Assembly (NCBI GenBank): GCA_026874595.1
Contig: CM049316.1
Location: 17,503,839-17,567,838, forward strand
DNA from: Sipunculus nudus
Taxonomy: Eukaryota; Annelida; Sipuncula; Golfingiida; Sipunculidae
Direction of reading: 5' to 3'
DNA: 64,000 nucleotides
Part shown: piece after piece, positions 35,113 through 44,050 of the stretch
Numbering within the stretch: position 1 is the first letter of the stretch
Layout of the letters: each line of letters starts with the position of its first letter
Position numbers and translations under genes: made by a program
Notes under the pieces: generated by a model
Database searches by the model: none
Told to the model about the DNA's origin: nothing
What the model saw: only the letters and a program-made list of their open reading frames with translations

Positions 35113-37999
35113 AAAAGTTTGTATTAAATATTAAGTCGACCACATCAATTCAACGAGATACTCGATAGAAAATATGACGACGACAAAGATAATATAGCTA
35201 TACCCTATACTCACTAATAATTGAAATTCAAATTTAGGTAGTTTTCTTTACATATTTAATTTTGTTTCTCTTTACTTCAATAACTGGGCTGTCTGTATTA
35301 TTCTCTTTTTTCATAATATCCGTCTAGGTGTGATGCCTGCTGACAGACATTTACTGTCACCATCCGGTCACCGGGCAGGTTCCGATATCGGGGGTTCCCA
35401 AGTTTGCGGAGCCATTCTGGGTAATGCACGAAATGACAGTATCCTGAAGCTTAATAAAAAACCTGGTTCAGAAATAGGAGGATCCGAACTTGGCGGATCT
35501 GAAGTCGGATCAAGGAAAAGCGGATCTCTTCTTGGAAGTTCAAAGGGAATCTCTGATAAAGAAAAACTCCACAAGGCAGGTTTCCCTGTCATAGTTCCCA
35601 GAACTGGTTTATACAAGAAAGCTGGTTCTGACTACGGTGGTTCTCAAATAGGTGGGTCACACTTGGGCCTGACAAGAAAGAGAGGTCACCTGTTGTCTGT
35701 ACCAAGACAGGGTAGCTCTGATTTGGGTGGCACAAAACCCAGGAATCCCAGAGTTGCTCATCCTCAGCAAGGGAGAATACGTTATGGGAGTGGAGGACTC
35801 AGAGGCTCACAGCAGTTGCGACCACAGATGAGAGGATCACGGGAAATGAAGCCTGTTCCACAGAAAACTGGCGGTTCATTTCTTAAACTGTTTAAGAAAG
35901 ATGGCTCCAGCCGGGCTGGATCGGAGATGGGGAGTTCTCTGCTGGGTGGGAAGAAAGACAAACGCAGAGGTAGCGGATCACTGCTGGGGACGAAGAAACC
36001 ACTTGTTCCTGGAGATCCACGAAAACCAGGTCTTGTTGCCAGTTTTAAGGTGGTACCTCGGCATAATCAACCGGCAAGTCTCGGTGGCCAACCAGGGAGG
36101 GTTCAACAAGCCCCGGCTCAACTAGGGGTCCCAAGTTTTCAAGCAAGGCCCACTCAGGTGGGGACTATCCACGTGCAACCCGCTCAGTTGGGTAAGCAGC
36201 AATGGAGTACAACTGTTCATCAAGGACCGGCGATGCTGGGCACTGGAGCGCAGAACGGTGTACCCGGAGTTGCCCATCGTGTCCCTGCCAAACCCGAGCA
36301 ACAACAGACCGGAAATACCCCTAAAATAAAGGCGCCGTATGAGCATGCGCCGGGTATTCCTGTCGCAGGACAGGTGTCACGTGACCCAGCAGGGCAGCAC
36401 AATGTCCAGATGCAGTACCTGACCAATCCAAACCAGAGGAGTTCTGCGAAACGAGGGAATTTCACTATTATCCAACCCGGACAATTGGGACAGCCTATCC
36501 CAAGCAATCCATCCCTTGAAACACCAGTTCCGCCCCCACAAAAGCAAGGTAACAGCTGTGGTCACAACTTGTGAATAGCGTCTTCCGGCTTACTGTGAAT
36601 GTGGCTTTGTGTCTTGGTAATACATGTATGACGTGATACAGCACTGCTTGCTTTACGTGGATTCTGACTCAAGTGTATTTGCCATAGGTTTGATTTTCAC
36701 CCGCGCACTTGATTTTCGTTTCAGACTTGAATGAGGACTTTCCCGTTTCTTTACATATTGAAGTTTTATTTGCTTGACGTCTATATTTTTAAATTAAGTG
36801 GTTTGCTCGCTTCATGTTATTTTAGCTGACCCGCTTCTAACGTTTAAGGGAAAGCTCCATGTTGTTGTCGGTGTTAATCTGTGTGTCGCTTTAGGGATGA
36901 CATATTGTGCAATAAAACGGTGCTTTTCACGATCACTTTTATACAGTATCCACATGGCTTAACATTTCATCACATTTGTTTATTTGTTCTTGCCTTTTGA
37001 TGAATATTCATATTACTCTGTTGTACTGTTTACCATGTGTTGCTTTTCGCCTGAATAATGGTATTTATTTATTTCAGCTCAGTTGGAAGGATATTGATCT
37101 GATCTAATTTTTGCATCATTGAAATTTACTTTAGAAACTAGTCATAAAGTCAGTATATTTGGATACGTTTAGTGGTGATTTTCTTTCTTAGATAAATTTG
37201 ATAAATGTATTTTTAAAGCTTCGCGTGTATCAAAGTATTGAAGTTAATGAATTTTTACTTACATTTATCAACGAATGTCCTGACTGGATTAAAGTAACAC
37301 AGGGTTCTCACGAATTATGACAACCTATGTAAAAAATAATCTCATGATGCATGCTGAGAAAGAATATTTATTCAGCTTAAGTATGTAATAGTGAAATCTT
37401 TTTATTTTGTGTGATGACAAATCTAAATGCACATATAGAATATATACAATACTATAGTATTTATAGAGTATATGTACAATAAAGAAAGTGCAACTGGTAT
37501 CTGTAGTGTTGATTTTTGGAATGTTATTTTACCTTGATGACGATGGCCCAAGAAGATACTATACACGTAATAAAAAAAGAACTGAAACGTACTGAACGTA
37601 ACTATTATACCATGGCAGGTTTTCCACACTATATCGCACCTTCTTTTTATTCCAGGAGTAGCCCACGCCGTGCCTCAGGTCGAGATGCTATCCATACGAT
37701 CAGGTCAGCCGCTGCAGGCGCAGGTGGGGCAGCCGATGCAGCTGCACTTGAAGTCCCAGGAAGGAGGGACATCCTACAACGTTCAGCGAACTCAGCCACA
37801 AGGGGGCGTAATCGTCTTCAAAGGCCCACAGAAACGAGGCTTTAGACCTCATCGTAATAAGGGCAAGGCGCAGATACAGACGGCAAAAGCCAGTGCTGTA
37901 CCAGCCCGGCCAACAACACACGGGATGTACAAAAAGAACCTGCCTGGCTATCCTCATGGCTGGCAGAGTCTGTCCATGCTTGACAAAACAAGTACTTAA
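10294..37999 (+). CDS. Large modular receptor: YWTD propellers, EGF, mucin stalk, HYR, sushi, GCC2/GCC3, TM, Gly-Ser repeat tail
   Basis: The coding exons are 10294-10387, 11993-12087, 13732-13867, 14449-14617, 15483-15611, 16152-16432, 17038-17166, 19744-19886, 20588-20696, 21418-21601, 22081-22327, 22863-23028, 24353-24484, 25335-25506, 25915-26145, 26859-27046, 27256-27462, 28078-30099, 30454-30708, 31064-31258, 31866-32133, 32599-32786, 33242-33394, 34057-34362, 35328-36548 and 37656-37999. They total 7764 nt (2587 residues plus stop). All junctions have GT..AG ends and matching phases with no in-frame stop. Expected role: type I cell-surface receptor or adhesion molecule. The propeller/EGF half resembles LRP5/6-type ectodomains, but there are three propellers, no LDL-A repeats, and a mucin and SVEP1-like region follow. 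No closely matching named gene is known to me, so ligand and signalling are unknown. Small errors at individual boundaries are possible. Confidence 0.88.
11993..16432 (+). CDS. Receptor exons 2-6: first YWTD beta-propeller
   Basis: Residues about 32-301 fit LDL-receptor class B repeats. Blade markers include [40 protein letters not shown] with RLDGS, and [19 protein letters not shown]. The canonical Y-W-T-D is replaced by YWAD, YWND and WVDA. Six such repeats form a propeller that binds ligands in LDLR, LRP and nidogen proteins. Exon 2 starts and exon 6 ends in phase 1, so the five exons form a symmetric module. Exon 4 is preceded within about 30 bases by a (TA)n run, which leaves a weak pyrimidine tract at its acceptor. 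Confidence 0.88.
13362..13407. repeat. (TA)n microsatellite
   Basis: About 23 TA units in the receptor intron before the exon at 13732. A second run, with a short GTGTGT interruption, lies at 13493-13557. Confidence 0.9.
14254..14374. repeat. Foldback inverted repeat (hairpin, MITE-like)
   Basis: Two 41-base arms, 14254-14294 and 14334-14374, are reverse complements with only a few mismatches, around a 39-base loop. Key words are TATATGATAGAT...CGGTTTCGCCTCAT on the left and ATGAGGTGAAACCG...ATCTATCATATA on the right. It merges into the (TA)n run at 14368-14420, and exon 14449 starts soon after. A small foldback DNA element inserted in a TA-rich site is a likely origin. Confidence 0.75.
14893..15008 (+). 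repeat. Tandem duplication, 58-bp unit
   Basis: A block starting AAGTAGATTAATT and running through GTGTATAACAAATGTAGAAT is present twice with a period of 58 bases and only two or three differences. It is intronic. Confidence 0.85.
16859..16980. repeat. AT-rich ATAAT/ATTAT foldback region
   Basis: Runs of GATAATAATAAT are followed by ATTATTATCATTATC, which can pair with them. It sits about 60 bases before the first EGF exon. Probably a microsatellite that has expanded as an inverted repeat. Confidence 0.7.
17038..17166 (+). CDS. Receptor exon 7: first EGF-like domain
   Basis: Residues about 302-344 carry six cysteines in LRP-type spacing: [18 protein letters not shown], then [10 protein letters not shown] and SADGHNCS. 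The SHLCL and C-x-C-P marks are typical of the EGF modules that cap YWTD propellers. The exon is class 1-1 and follows propeller 1 directly. No calcium-binding D-x-D/N-E consensus is seen at the start. Confidence 0.9.
19744..23028 (+). CDS. Receptor exons 8-12: second YWTD beta-propeller
   Basis: The exons are 19744-19886, 20588-20696, 21418-21601, 22081-22327 and 22863-23028 (residues about 345-627). Blade markers are [90 protein letters not shown] and [20 protein letters not shown]. The block begins and ends in phase 1. Joining 22327 to 22863 gives a blade like the last one of propeller 3, so I treat the extra candidate exon at 22456-22572 as optional. Confidence 0.87.
20500..20547. repeat. 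(TA)n microsatellite
   Basis: About 24 TA units, ending 40 bases before the exon at 20588. Confidence 0.9.
22456..22572 (+). CDS. Candidate optional exon within propeller 2
   Basis: This is a 117-nt open stretch with a very strong acceptor (a long CT-rich tract ending TTGTTTCAG) and a donor AAG|GTGCAT. Its 0-0 phase fits the flanking exons exactly. It would insert 39 residues beginning [14 protein letters not shown], with two cysteines and an N-glycosylation sequon. It has no YWTD features and would interrupt a blade, so it may be an alternative loop exon, a remnant, or chance. Confidence 0.35.
24353..24484 (+). CDS. Receptor: second EGF-like domain
   Basis: Residues about 628-671 show six cysteines: [30 protein letters not shown] and SELC. 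The order and spacing match an LRP-type EGF, more divergent than the first. The class 1-1 exon separates propellers 2 and 3. Confidence 0.82.
24550..24697 (-). mobile_element. tRNA-derived SINE, truncated copy
   Basis: Reading the minus strand, the head GCGGTAGTCTAATGGTTAGG contains an A-box-like TAGTCTAATGG, and GTCGTGAGTTCGAAACCTGG contains a good B box. The tail GGGTACCAGTAAATACTGGG is shared with the copy at 62195-62475. These are RNA polymerase III promoter elements of a tRNA-related SINE. It sits in a receptor intron in antisense orientation and is 3' truncated. Confidence 0.8.
25335..27462 (+). CDS. Receptor: third YWTD beta-propeller
   Basis: The exons are 25335-25506, 25915-26145, 26859-27046 and 27256-27462 (residues about 672-937). 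Blade markers include [80 protein letters not shown] and [19 protein letters not shown]. The propeller is complete but divergent in the YWTD tetrads. It starts and ends in phase 1. No EGF domain follows; the mucin exon comes next, unlike LRP5/6 where every propeller is capped by an EGF. Confidence 0.87.
28078..30099 (+). CDS. Receptor: single 2022-nt mucin-like stalk exon
   Basis: One class 1-1 exon encodes residues about 938-1611, almost entirely Thr, Ser, Pro, Val, Ala and Glu with many N-x-S/T sequons in the first two thirds (for example LNVTLAV, NVTSTAS). The last third (about 29440-30090) is a degenerate tandem array of PTT units such as [13 protein letters not shown]. It has essentially no cysteine. 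Expected behaviour: an extended, heavily O-glycosylated rod lifting the propellers away from the membrane. The exon's coding frame is long and open; open frames in the other phases and on the minus strand are by-products of the ACA/CCA codon bias. Repeat-copy polymorphism is likely. Confidence 0.9.
30454..30708 (+). CDS. Receptor: HYR (hyalin repeat) domain
   Basis: Residues about 1612-1696 have the HYR pattern. There is an opening C-P ([20 protein letters not shown]), an aromatic block W-W-R-E-P-Y-A, the turn [20 protein letters not shown] with D, and the closing [12 protein letters not shown] is an immunoglobulin-like fold found in hyalin, SVEP1 and complement-like proteins and linked to cell adhesion. 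The exon is class 1-1. Confidence 0.88.
31064..31258 (+). CDS. Receptor: sushi/CCP-like domain
   Basis: Residues about 1697-1761 include [48 protein letters not shown] and ETRAC. The N-G after the first cysteine, the C-x-x-x-C-x-x-G-F block and the late W before the last cysteine fit a divergent sushi domain. A sushi domain following HYR mirrors the order in SVEP1. The exon is class 1-1. The cysteine count is slightly irregular, so a CCP-like fold is inferred rather than certain. Confidence 0.72.
31866..32133 (+). CDS. Receptor: linker exon with furin-type cleavage site
   Basis: Residues about 1762-1850 hold five cysteines and then the basic motif [18 protein letters not shown] is at about 1829-1833. 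It meets the furin consensus R-x-K/R-R. Proprotein convertase cutting here would leave the propeller/mucin/HYR part as a separate chain, perhaps held by disulfides or non-covalently. I recognise no domain name for the segment. The exon runs from phase 1 to phase 2 and pairs with the next exon. Confidence 0.75.
32599..33394 (+). CDS. Receptor: post-cleavage segment and ephrin-receptor-like (GCC2/GCC3) repeat
   Basis: The exons are 32599-32786 and 33242-33394 (residues about 1851-1964). After a short helical segment ([18 protein letters not shown]) comes [15 protein letters not shown], then [20 protein letters not shown] and [15 protein letters not shown]. The pattern C-P-x-G-T-x-Y ... C-x-x-C-x-x-G-T-Y-Q ... 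C-x-x-C is the GCC2/GCC3 (ephrin-receptor-like) motif known from SVEP1 and SCUBE. The repeat lies directly outside the membrane. Together with the HYR and sushi exons it reproduces an SVEP1-like block. Confidence 0.85.
34057..34362 (+). CDS. Receptor: transmembrane exon and juxtamembrane tail
   Basis: Residues about 1965-2066. The split cysteine completes the previous repeat. An acidic, Thr-rich spacer leads to one hydrophobic helix, [20 protein letters not shown], at about 1989-2014, ending in cysteines (GCLGVC) that could be palmitoylated. The basic stop-transfer [15 protein letters not shown] follows. The cytoplasmic side already shows the G-S pattern of the next exon ([19 protein letters not shown]). 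The exon is class 1-1. Confidence 0.92.
34639..34872 (+). CDS. Candidate cassette exon in the tail region
   Basis: A 234-nt open stretch lies between an acceptor CCCTGTAG and a donor GACA|GTAAGT. It is class 1-1, so it could be inserted between the transmembrane and tail exons without changing frame. It would add 78 rather hydrophobic residues (for example [13 protein letters not shown]). Nothing in it resembles the rest of the tail and the segment could be repeat-derived, so it is a weak candidate. Confidence 0.2.
35046..35107. repeat. (TA)n microsatellite
   Basis: About 31 TA units in the intron between the transmembrane and tail exons. Confidence 0.9.
35328..36548 (+). CDS. Receptor: cytoplasmic tail exon with Gly-Ser and PAQLG repeats
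   Basis: Residues about 2067-2473. The first half is an imperfect repeat of G-S-D/E-I/L/M-G-G-S-x-L/V-G units (for example [68 protein letters not shown]), separated by basic runs. The second half has Gln/Pro-rich units such as [16 protein letters not shown] and GPAMLGTG. There is no kinase, TIR, death or PDZ-type domain. It is probably disordered and rich in possible Ser phosphorylation sites. If the following intron is retained, translation ends after NSCGHNL at 36572-36574. Confidence 0.85.
36911..36916 (+). promoter_or_regulatory. Intronic poly(A) signal, possible alternative 3' end
   Basis: AATAAA lies about 340 bases after the stop codon reached by reading through the last intron. A transcript ending here would encode a tail shortened by 115 residues and replaced by seven. 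A second AATAAA is at 37478-37483 in the same intron. Confidence 0.3.
37656..37999 (+). CDS. Receptor: last coding exon
   Basis: It encodes the final 115 residues, joined in phase 1 to the tail exon through a TTATTCCAG acceptor. The sequence is Gln/Gly/Pro-rich ([17 protein letters not shown]) with a basic stretch near [16 protein letters not shown], and ends [10 protein letters not shown] before TAA. The carboxyl end S/T-S-T is not a clear PDZ ligand. No known domain is seen. Confidence 0.8.
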
Positions 38000-39120
38000 T
38001 TAGTACTTGCTATTTTTACTTATATTTATTAAAACTCAGCATTACCTGCGCTTACAATACAAACTGTAACTCGTAACGTACCTAAACCTACATAAATAGC
38101 TTAACCTACAATGTCTTGGGAATAACAATGATACATTTTTGTATAGGAGTGTTTCCAAATAATTCCTTTATAATCATTAACATGAATAGAGGGCTTATGA
38201 AAAAGAAAAAGCCAGTGAGATGTACTTTGTTCGACCGACCTGTGATCAAGGAAGACGAGATATGTAAAGAATAATCTATCCAGTTCCTTTTTAATACTGC
38301 CGCAACACCAGTGTCATTAAAACATAGATGGATCTGTTGATTAGAACCTTAAGTTTTCGGCTATGCATGTCCTCAAATTGAGCTGATTAATGTTGTTTTT
38401 CTTTTACCGCATATACTTGCTCCCCGCGAAATTTAATCTGCTTAATATACTTAATGTGGACGGGTTCCATCTTTTATAAAAAATCCTGTCATGTCAGCAT
38501 TATTAAGTATAATTTCCTGTGATCGATTTATTACTCAAACCACAAAAGTGCCTGTTAATAAAAGAAATTCCAAAAAAAGGAGTTCAATGATATGGGTTTT
38601 CATTTTTATAAACAGAACTGAGGTGAAACCAGTCTACAGGAAATATATACATTGCCATTACCATTTATTTATGTTAGGTATTCGTATATAATATTTCCTA
38701 ATTTCTTGGTCCAATATCTTGCTCTTGCTATGCATCTTCTGTCAGTAGGATATTCACCATCCCATATTGAAGACAACGGTCAGCGAGCCACAAAATCGCA
38801 TTGCAAAGCATAACAATGTATTACTAACAATACGGTTATGTAAATAGTCAATTTCTGTTTTAGATAACACGATATGCCGTAGAGAAACTTGTAGAGCGAT
38901 TATTTTTAGCGAGTCTTTATCATGTTGTCTCACCATAGTATACGTTTGATTTCATTTATTTTTCTAATTTACCCGTTTGTTTTTGTGAAGTACGGTCAGT
39001 TACACTTTTATGTCAAAAGGAATGGTTTCTGTCGAAAGTTTCTATAACTGTTGAGAATGGATAACCTACCATTCAGGTTGTGTTACTCAAGATTAAAAAT
39101 AAAAGTTTCTTCCGGCCTAC
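38000..39120 (+). other. Probable 3' untranslated region of the receptor gene
   Basis: No coding similarity. Poly(A) signals AATAAA occur at 38557-38562 and 39098-39103. The second is followed by a GT-rich stretch (GTGTGTTCGAATTTGT), which makes it the better cleavage candidate. Confidence 0.45.
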
Positions 39121-40459
39121 AGTGTGTTCGAATTTGTAATTTCAGGTAACTTGGATGTGAAAGTTTACTTGTGCATCTTTGTTTTGAACTAATTAATACT
39201 ATTTACTCTGACTGCTGTCCTTAATTTCTTAAAAACAACTTGATATTTGTATATTTGAACATAAGTTAATTACTCTTTCAGCACCAATTTTAGACATACA
39301 ATAGCTATCATGGAGGTGAGGGTATATCCTCTCTATAGTATTCTTACAGAAAATAAAATTCAACAGGTTTCACCCTGAAGTGAAAAGTTCGCATCCTAGC
39401 TATCCATTGGATTTCATGACTGGAATCTAACGGACTACTTTTGTTCCGATTTATACACGTGACACGTTCTGAATATCAGCCCATCCATTGCTAATAAAAG
39501 TTAACAGTTGTTTCTAAATCCACAGGAAAGAGCAACAATACAGCCAATGGGTCCACGATTGTTCTATAAAACACTGCTTGGCCCAATTTTTGTTGTGATT
39601 GAGATAAAAGGGGTTATGAATTTTCATTTTGGGGAATGTTACACCAGGATCACATAAAAGGAAAAAATTATACGATGTCAAAAATTCATCAATTATGTTT
39701 GGGTAATTTTCAAAACAAGTTGTAGGTGGCGCTACAAATTTTGGTTTGGGGCGCACTTGGCCTAACATACACGTCCAAATTTTCGGAAACTCCGTCTTGT
39801 CTTTTAGAGGGATATCTGTTAACAGATGGACGAAAGACGAGGGACAGGACTCCGCTTCAGAACTCAATGGTGTACATGTGCACCTTGCTGGAGCACCCGC
39901 AACAAGAATTCGTTTTTGTGTCCAACGCCCCCCCCCTTTTCCGGTAGTATCAGAGAATATTAAATAGTGTTAGATTTACAATGAACTCTTCCAATGTAGT
40001 CGAAGTCCACGGGCCAATCCGGAAATTTCAAATTGGTAGATTTAAAATATGAAAATGCATATCATTTTAAAACTTTACTGTTATTATGGATATAAAGAGG
40101 AAAGATAAGTCCTAATCCTAAATTTGATGAGCCAAATGGAGAAAAAAGTTGCACATGTTATTTCAATTTTAATATGAATCTTTAAAATGATATTTACAAC
40201 AAATAAAACAAATAAAAACTAGAAAACAGATTGTCGACAAGCGACTACGTGTATCCGCCATATCACAGAGGCATGGGTAAAGTAAGGCATGGAATGTTCA
40301 CGACATGACACGAATTCATATGTGTGGCACCAATGATGCCAATTAAATTCCTCATGTACGTGAAATTTTAACCCAAATAGATCTACAGATGGATACACCA
40401 TGCAAGATTTTATGACGAGACACGAATCCACTCATGAGAAAATTTGCACCAATGTATTC
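39121..40459. other. Intergenic, degenerate dispersed repeats
   Basis: I find no gene. From about 39500 the text shares words with the dimer at 40460-41003 (for example an 'aggtggcgc' motif and 'gacatg/atgagaaaa' phrases), so it is probably older copies of the same repeat. A C-run occurs near 39930. Confidence 0.5.
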
Positions 40460-41003
40460 TATAAAACCAGAACAGCAGGTTGCGCCACCTGTCTGGTCTA
40501 CGACAATGCTATCCAAGACGGATTACAAATTTTCAGGCTGAAACATCCATCCACTCCTCAGATATGAGCGATTTTACCCAAAGCAAATAGACGGATGGAC
40601 GCTACCAAAAAAAAAAAAAACAACTGCAGATGGCTCTACCAGTCTTGAATACAAGATGGAAATATCCAGGACCTATAGACATGGACAATTTCAGGCCAAT
40701 ACGGCAATCACTCTTGAGAAAAGGGCATTTATTTATTCTAGAAAACGGGAAGGTAGGTGGCGCAACCTGTCTGGTCTAAGAAAAACTCCCTAAGATGTAT
40801 GAAAATGCCAAATTTCAGACCAATACATTGAACCACTCCTGAGATATGAGCAATTTTCACCTAAAAAAAACGTACGGATGGACGCCACACGAAAACGATT
40901 GCAGATGGCGCCACCATTCTTGAATACGCGATGGAGGTATCCATGATCTATTAACAAGCACATTTTCAGGTCAATACAGCAAATCACTCCTGGGGAAATA
41001 TTA
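40460..41003. repeat. Tandem dimer, 278-bp repeat unit
   Basis: CACCTGTCTGGTCTA (ending 40500) recurs as AACCTGTCTGGTCTA (ending 40778). The order of later words is also kept: 'actcct.agatatgagc.attt', 'acggatggacgc', 'gcagatggc.c.acca.tcttgaatac'. The two units are 40460-40737 and 40738-41003 and are clearly diverged. A related phrase (CAGGTGGCGTCATCTGTCT) appears again at about 41513. No protein is encoded. Confidence 0.75.
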
Positions 41004-42094
41004 ATTAAAGAGAGTTAATTATTGATAACGTTTGGAACTGAAATCGTGCAGACCTTGCAACCCGTAGCTATTCAGTTGGAGCCCGCTTAGTTATACACGG
41101 GGCCGGGGAACTCACGCTTCAGTGATCACTGATCACGCCCCTGCCAGTCAATTGCCCGTTGTGTTTTTGTCGGTGACCCACCCACTCATTGTCCATTTAT
41201 CGCGTTTTGCTTGTGTCCGTCATTCTTCTTGTCAGGTTACATCTAGTATTACGGTGTACTTATTTTCGCTGTTTTGCTATATTAAGCTTGTTTCCTGTAT
41301 ATACATTGTCTGGAGCAGCGAACAGATGGGCCTTTATTATTTGGCCTAATTGCATGTTGGATTGAAGATTAAAGGATAAAATTTTGGCCTACACCGCCTT
41401 TCTTGTTGTTTTCTCGCAACTATGGGACGAAGAGATCTAAGATCTATGGACATGCAAAATTTTAGGACTGTCTTTTTAAGACACCCAGATTCATACTGCA
41501 CAATATGGACTCCAGGTGGCGTCATCTGTCTTTATTAGGCACAACTACACAGGTGAACGAATTACTTTGCTGGATTGCGGAAAGATTGGTCCAAAGGTCT
41601 CAGTGGTCGTCTCCGGAAACGAACGCGGCAGCGGAAGTGGCGGTACCCGGTCATAAACATAGTATCCACAAAACTTTGTTTTGGCGGATACAATTCACAG
41701 AATTTTAAAGTCCTAATGGCATTTACTGAAAAAAAGCCCTGCAGATGCACTAGAAAATATTGATGAACAAATCCAGTGAAATAATAGCTTTAATCATATT
41801 TCTCCTTTGCATCTTTTAACTTGTATCAGTTGAAATAATAACTATGCATACGTTTAGGATGTATATGTTTAAATTGTTTTTCTAAGTTTTGTGACCAAGG
41901 CATTACGTGGGAAAATAGCGCTAAGTTCGATAATAAGAAGTGGCGCTTCAAAGTTATCACTTAAATAACCCGTCCAAAATGTTTGAAAAATAAACATAAA
42001 ACAGACAACCAAACTGGGGATACCCTTCTTTGATTGAAACCACTGGGAGGCGAAGTCAGAAGTGGATGCAAGCTTTTTTAAGGGTTTCAGACAC

Positions 42095-42220
42095 AATTTT
42101 GCGGCCTGCCCCATCCCCCCCCCCTTTTCCGGACCTGGTGATATTTTTTTTAGGTTTTTCATTAGTCCTTCTTGGTTGGACCCCCCCCCCTTTCCTAAAT
42201 CCTGGATCCGCCCCTGGAAG
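42095..42220 (-). mobile_element. DNA-transposon-like remnant with terminal GGGGCGGATCCAGG
   Basis: The minus strand begins CCAGGGGCGGATCCAGGATT followed by G-runs. That start recurs at the ends of non-autonomous DNA elements in many invertebrates as far as I know. It is short, with no transposase. Extent and family are uncertain. Confidence 0.4.
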
Positions 42221-43937
42221 TAATGTTTAATTTCATAAAACAAATCTGTATATGAGTATCTGCATGCTGTTTTGTAAGTAATTAAAACATTCACAGCAAA
42301 GTCCATAGTAGAGCTGCTACTGGTTATTTTAAAATTAAAACATTTAAATTACATTTAATATTCGTCAGTGAGACCACTTTTTGTATATATTTGGTTGAAA
42401 CCTCCTACGACCTGACGAGTTTCTATATTTACCGGGCAATGAGTATTCATCGAGACTGAGACATTATACAATAATTTGTTTCTACTTTCCATCCCATTTA
42501 TATTTTGGAATAAAATAAATTGTTGTATGCAAAAGTTTATTAGTTTTCGTTTAAAGCATTTAAAGTTTTTTTTTTATTCTAAACATATAATTTTTAAAGT
42601 CCAGAATTCGTCACAATCCCAGACAGGTCCCGATTCAGATAATGAACATAAGGAAAACAGATAATGAATAGGCAGTCCATTCATTTGATTTTTTTTAAAT
42701 AACCACACACCTGTTCAAATCTTAGACAAAGTCATGAGCTCAAGATAAACAAGCACTTCTCTTATGTGCTACTTCATCATACGAAAGTAACTTTTTGAAG
42801 GCCAGGTATCCAAAGACGCTCGAGAGGGGAACATCTAACAAACTTCTCTAATGGTAGTGTCATGTTATTAATTTAGTGTTGCTCTTCTTTTCAGTATTAT
42901 CTTGGCGTCTTGGATTGTACAGGGCTACCTGATATGTATAAAACAAGGGACCCATGGGTCACGGCGCTCAGCTGATCGTGATTGGACTATAAATGTTTCT
43001 CCACTGTGATACTATATCGAGTCAATAAAGCTTATGAATATCATGGACATGTTGGGCTATTATAAAGGAATGTAATGTAAAATGTGAGTAAATGATAAAT
43101 GAAATTACCTGACTGATGGATTAATAGAGTCAAATATAGTGGTTTATTTTTTATTTATTTAGGAGGGGTTGAAAATTGTGATATATTTGAGCAAATATGA
43201 ATGCAATGACAGCAGTAATAAGCAGTAGTAGAATGATGATATGGCTATTTGTTGAAGGATCTAAAGTGTATGGTAGTCTGCAAGCTTTCAATTTGACAGA
43301 TATGATGTTATGATTAACTATGCTGACTGTATGACACAATATCTCTTTAGTCTTGACAAGGTACATTATTGTGATGCCCACTATGTCTACATATTACACA
43401 ATATTGACATAACTTCTGGCATGTACATAGGTACCTATGGACGAATAGTTATACAAACTATTAAAGTATGATTATTTCTGATTCATCTTGTTCTTGCTTA
43501 CTGAGGCTGACTTTAGGATGGGGTTCGGAGAAGGGAAAAGTGAGGGCAGCACGAAGGTGGATGTAGAAATATTCTATTGTAATGTTTTTCATTTATATAA
43601 GAATATGAAAAGCTAAGAGGAAAGGGGCCCTCCTACTTGGTTATAGTAAAGTTCTAAATATATGATTGCAAACTAATACTCTGACAAGACTGTCATGAAG
43701 AAAAACAGTAAAAGTTTTGAGATACTGTGATGCATATGAATATTTTTACAGATGGACTGGCAAGTAGACAGAATGGACTAATACCTTTATTTAACTTTCA
43801 ATAATGCATTTAAGTTTTACATATAATCCTATTTTTTTTAAGCATATCCACTTTTTCCATCAAGAAGTTTTTATCTAAATCATTTTTTTATTTACAGGTT
43901 TTATAAATTTTTAATAAAACAAACCTGAAAATATATG

Positions 43938-44050
43938 TTTAAATATTAGAATTGTTGCAAAAGTTGCAATCATTATATATACAGAGTAAAAAACTGAAAC
44001 TATAAGTTAAAATATTAGAATTGTTGCAAAAGTTGCAATCATCATATATC
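43938..44050. repeat. Tandem duplication, about 70-bp unit
   Basis: ATTAGAATTGTTGCAAAAGT followed by TGCAATCAT occurs twice with a spacing of about 69 bases. It is intergenic. Confidence 0.8.

Noticed and set aside
35368-36507. Minus-strand open frames over the tail exon
   Set aside because: Shadows of the repetitive plus-strand coding sequence with no domain or splice support.
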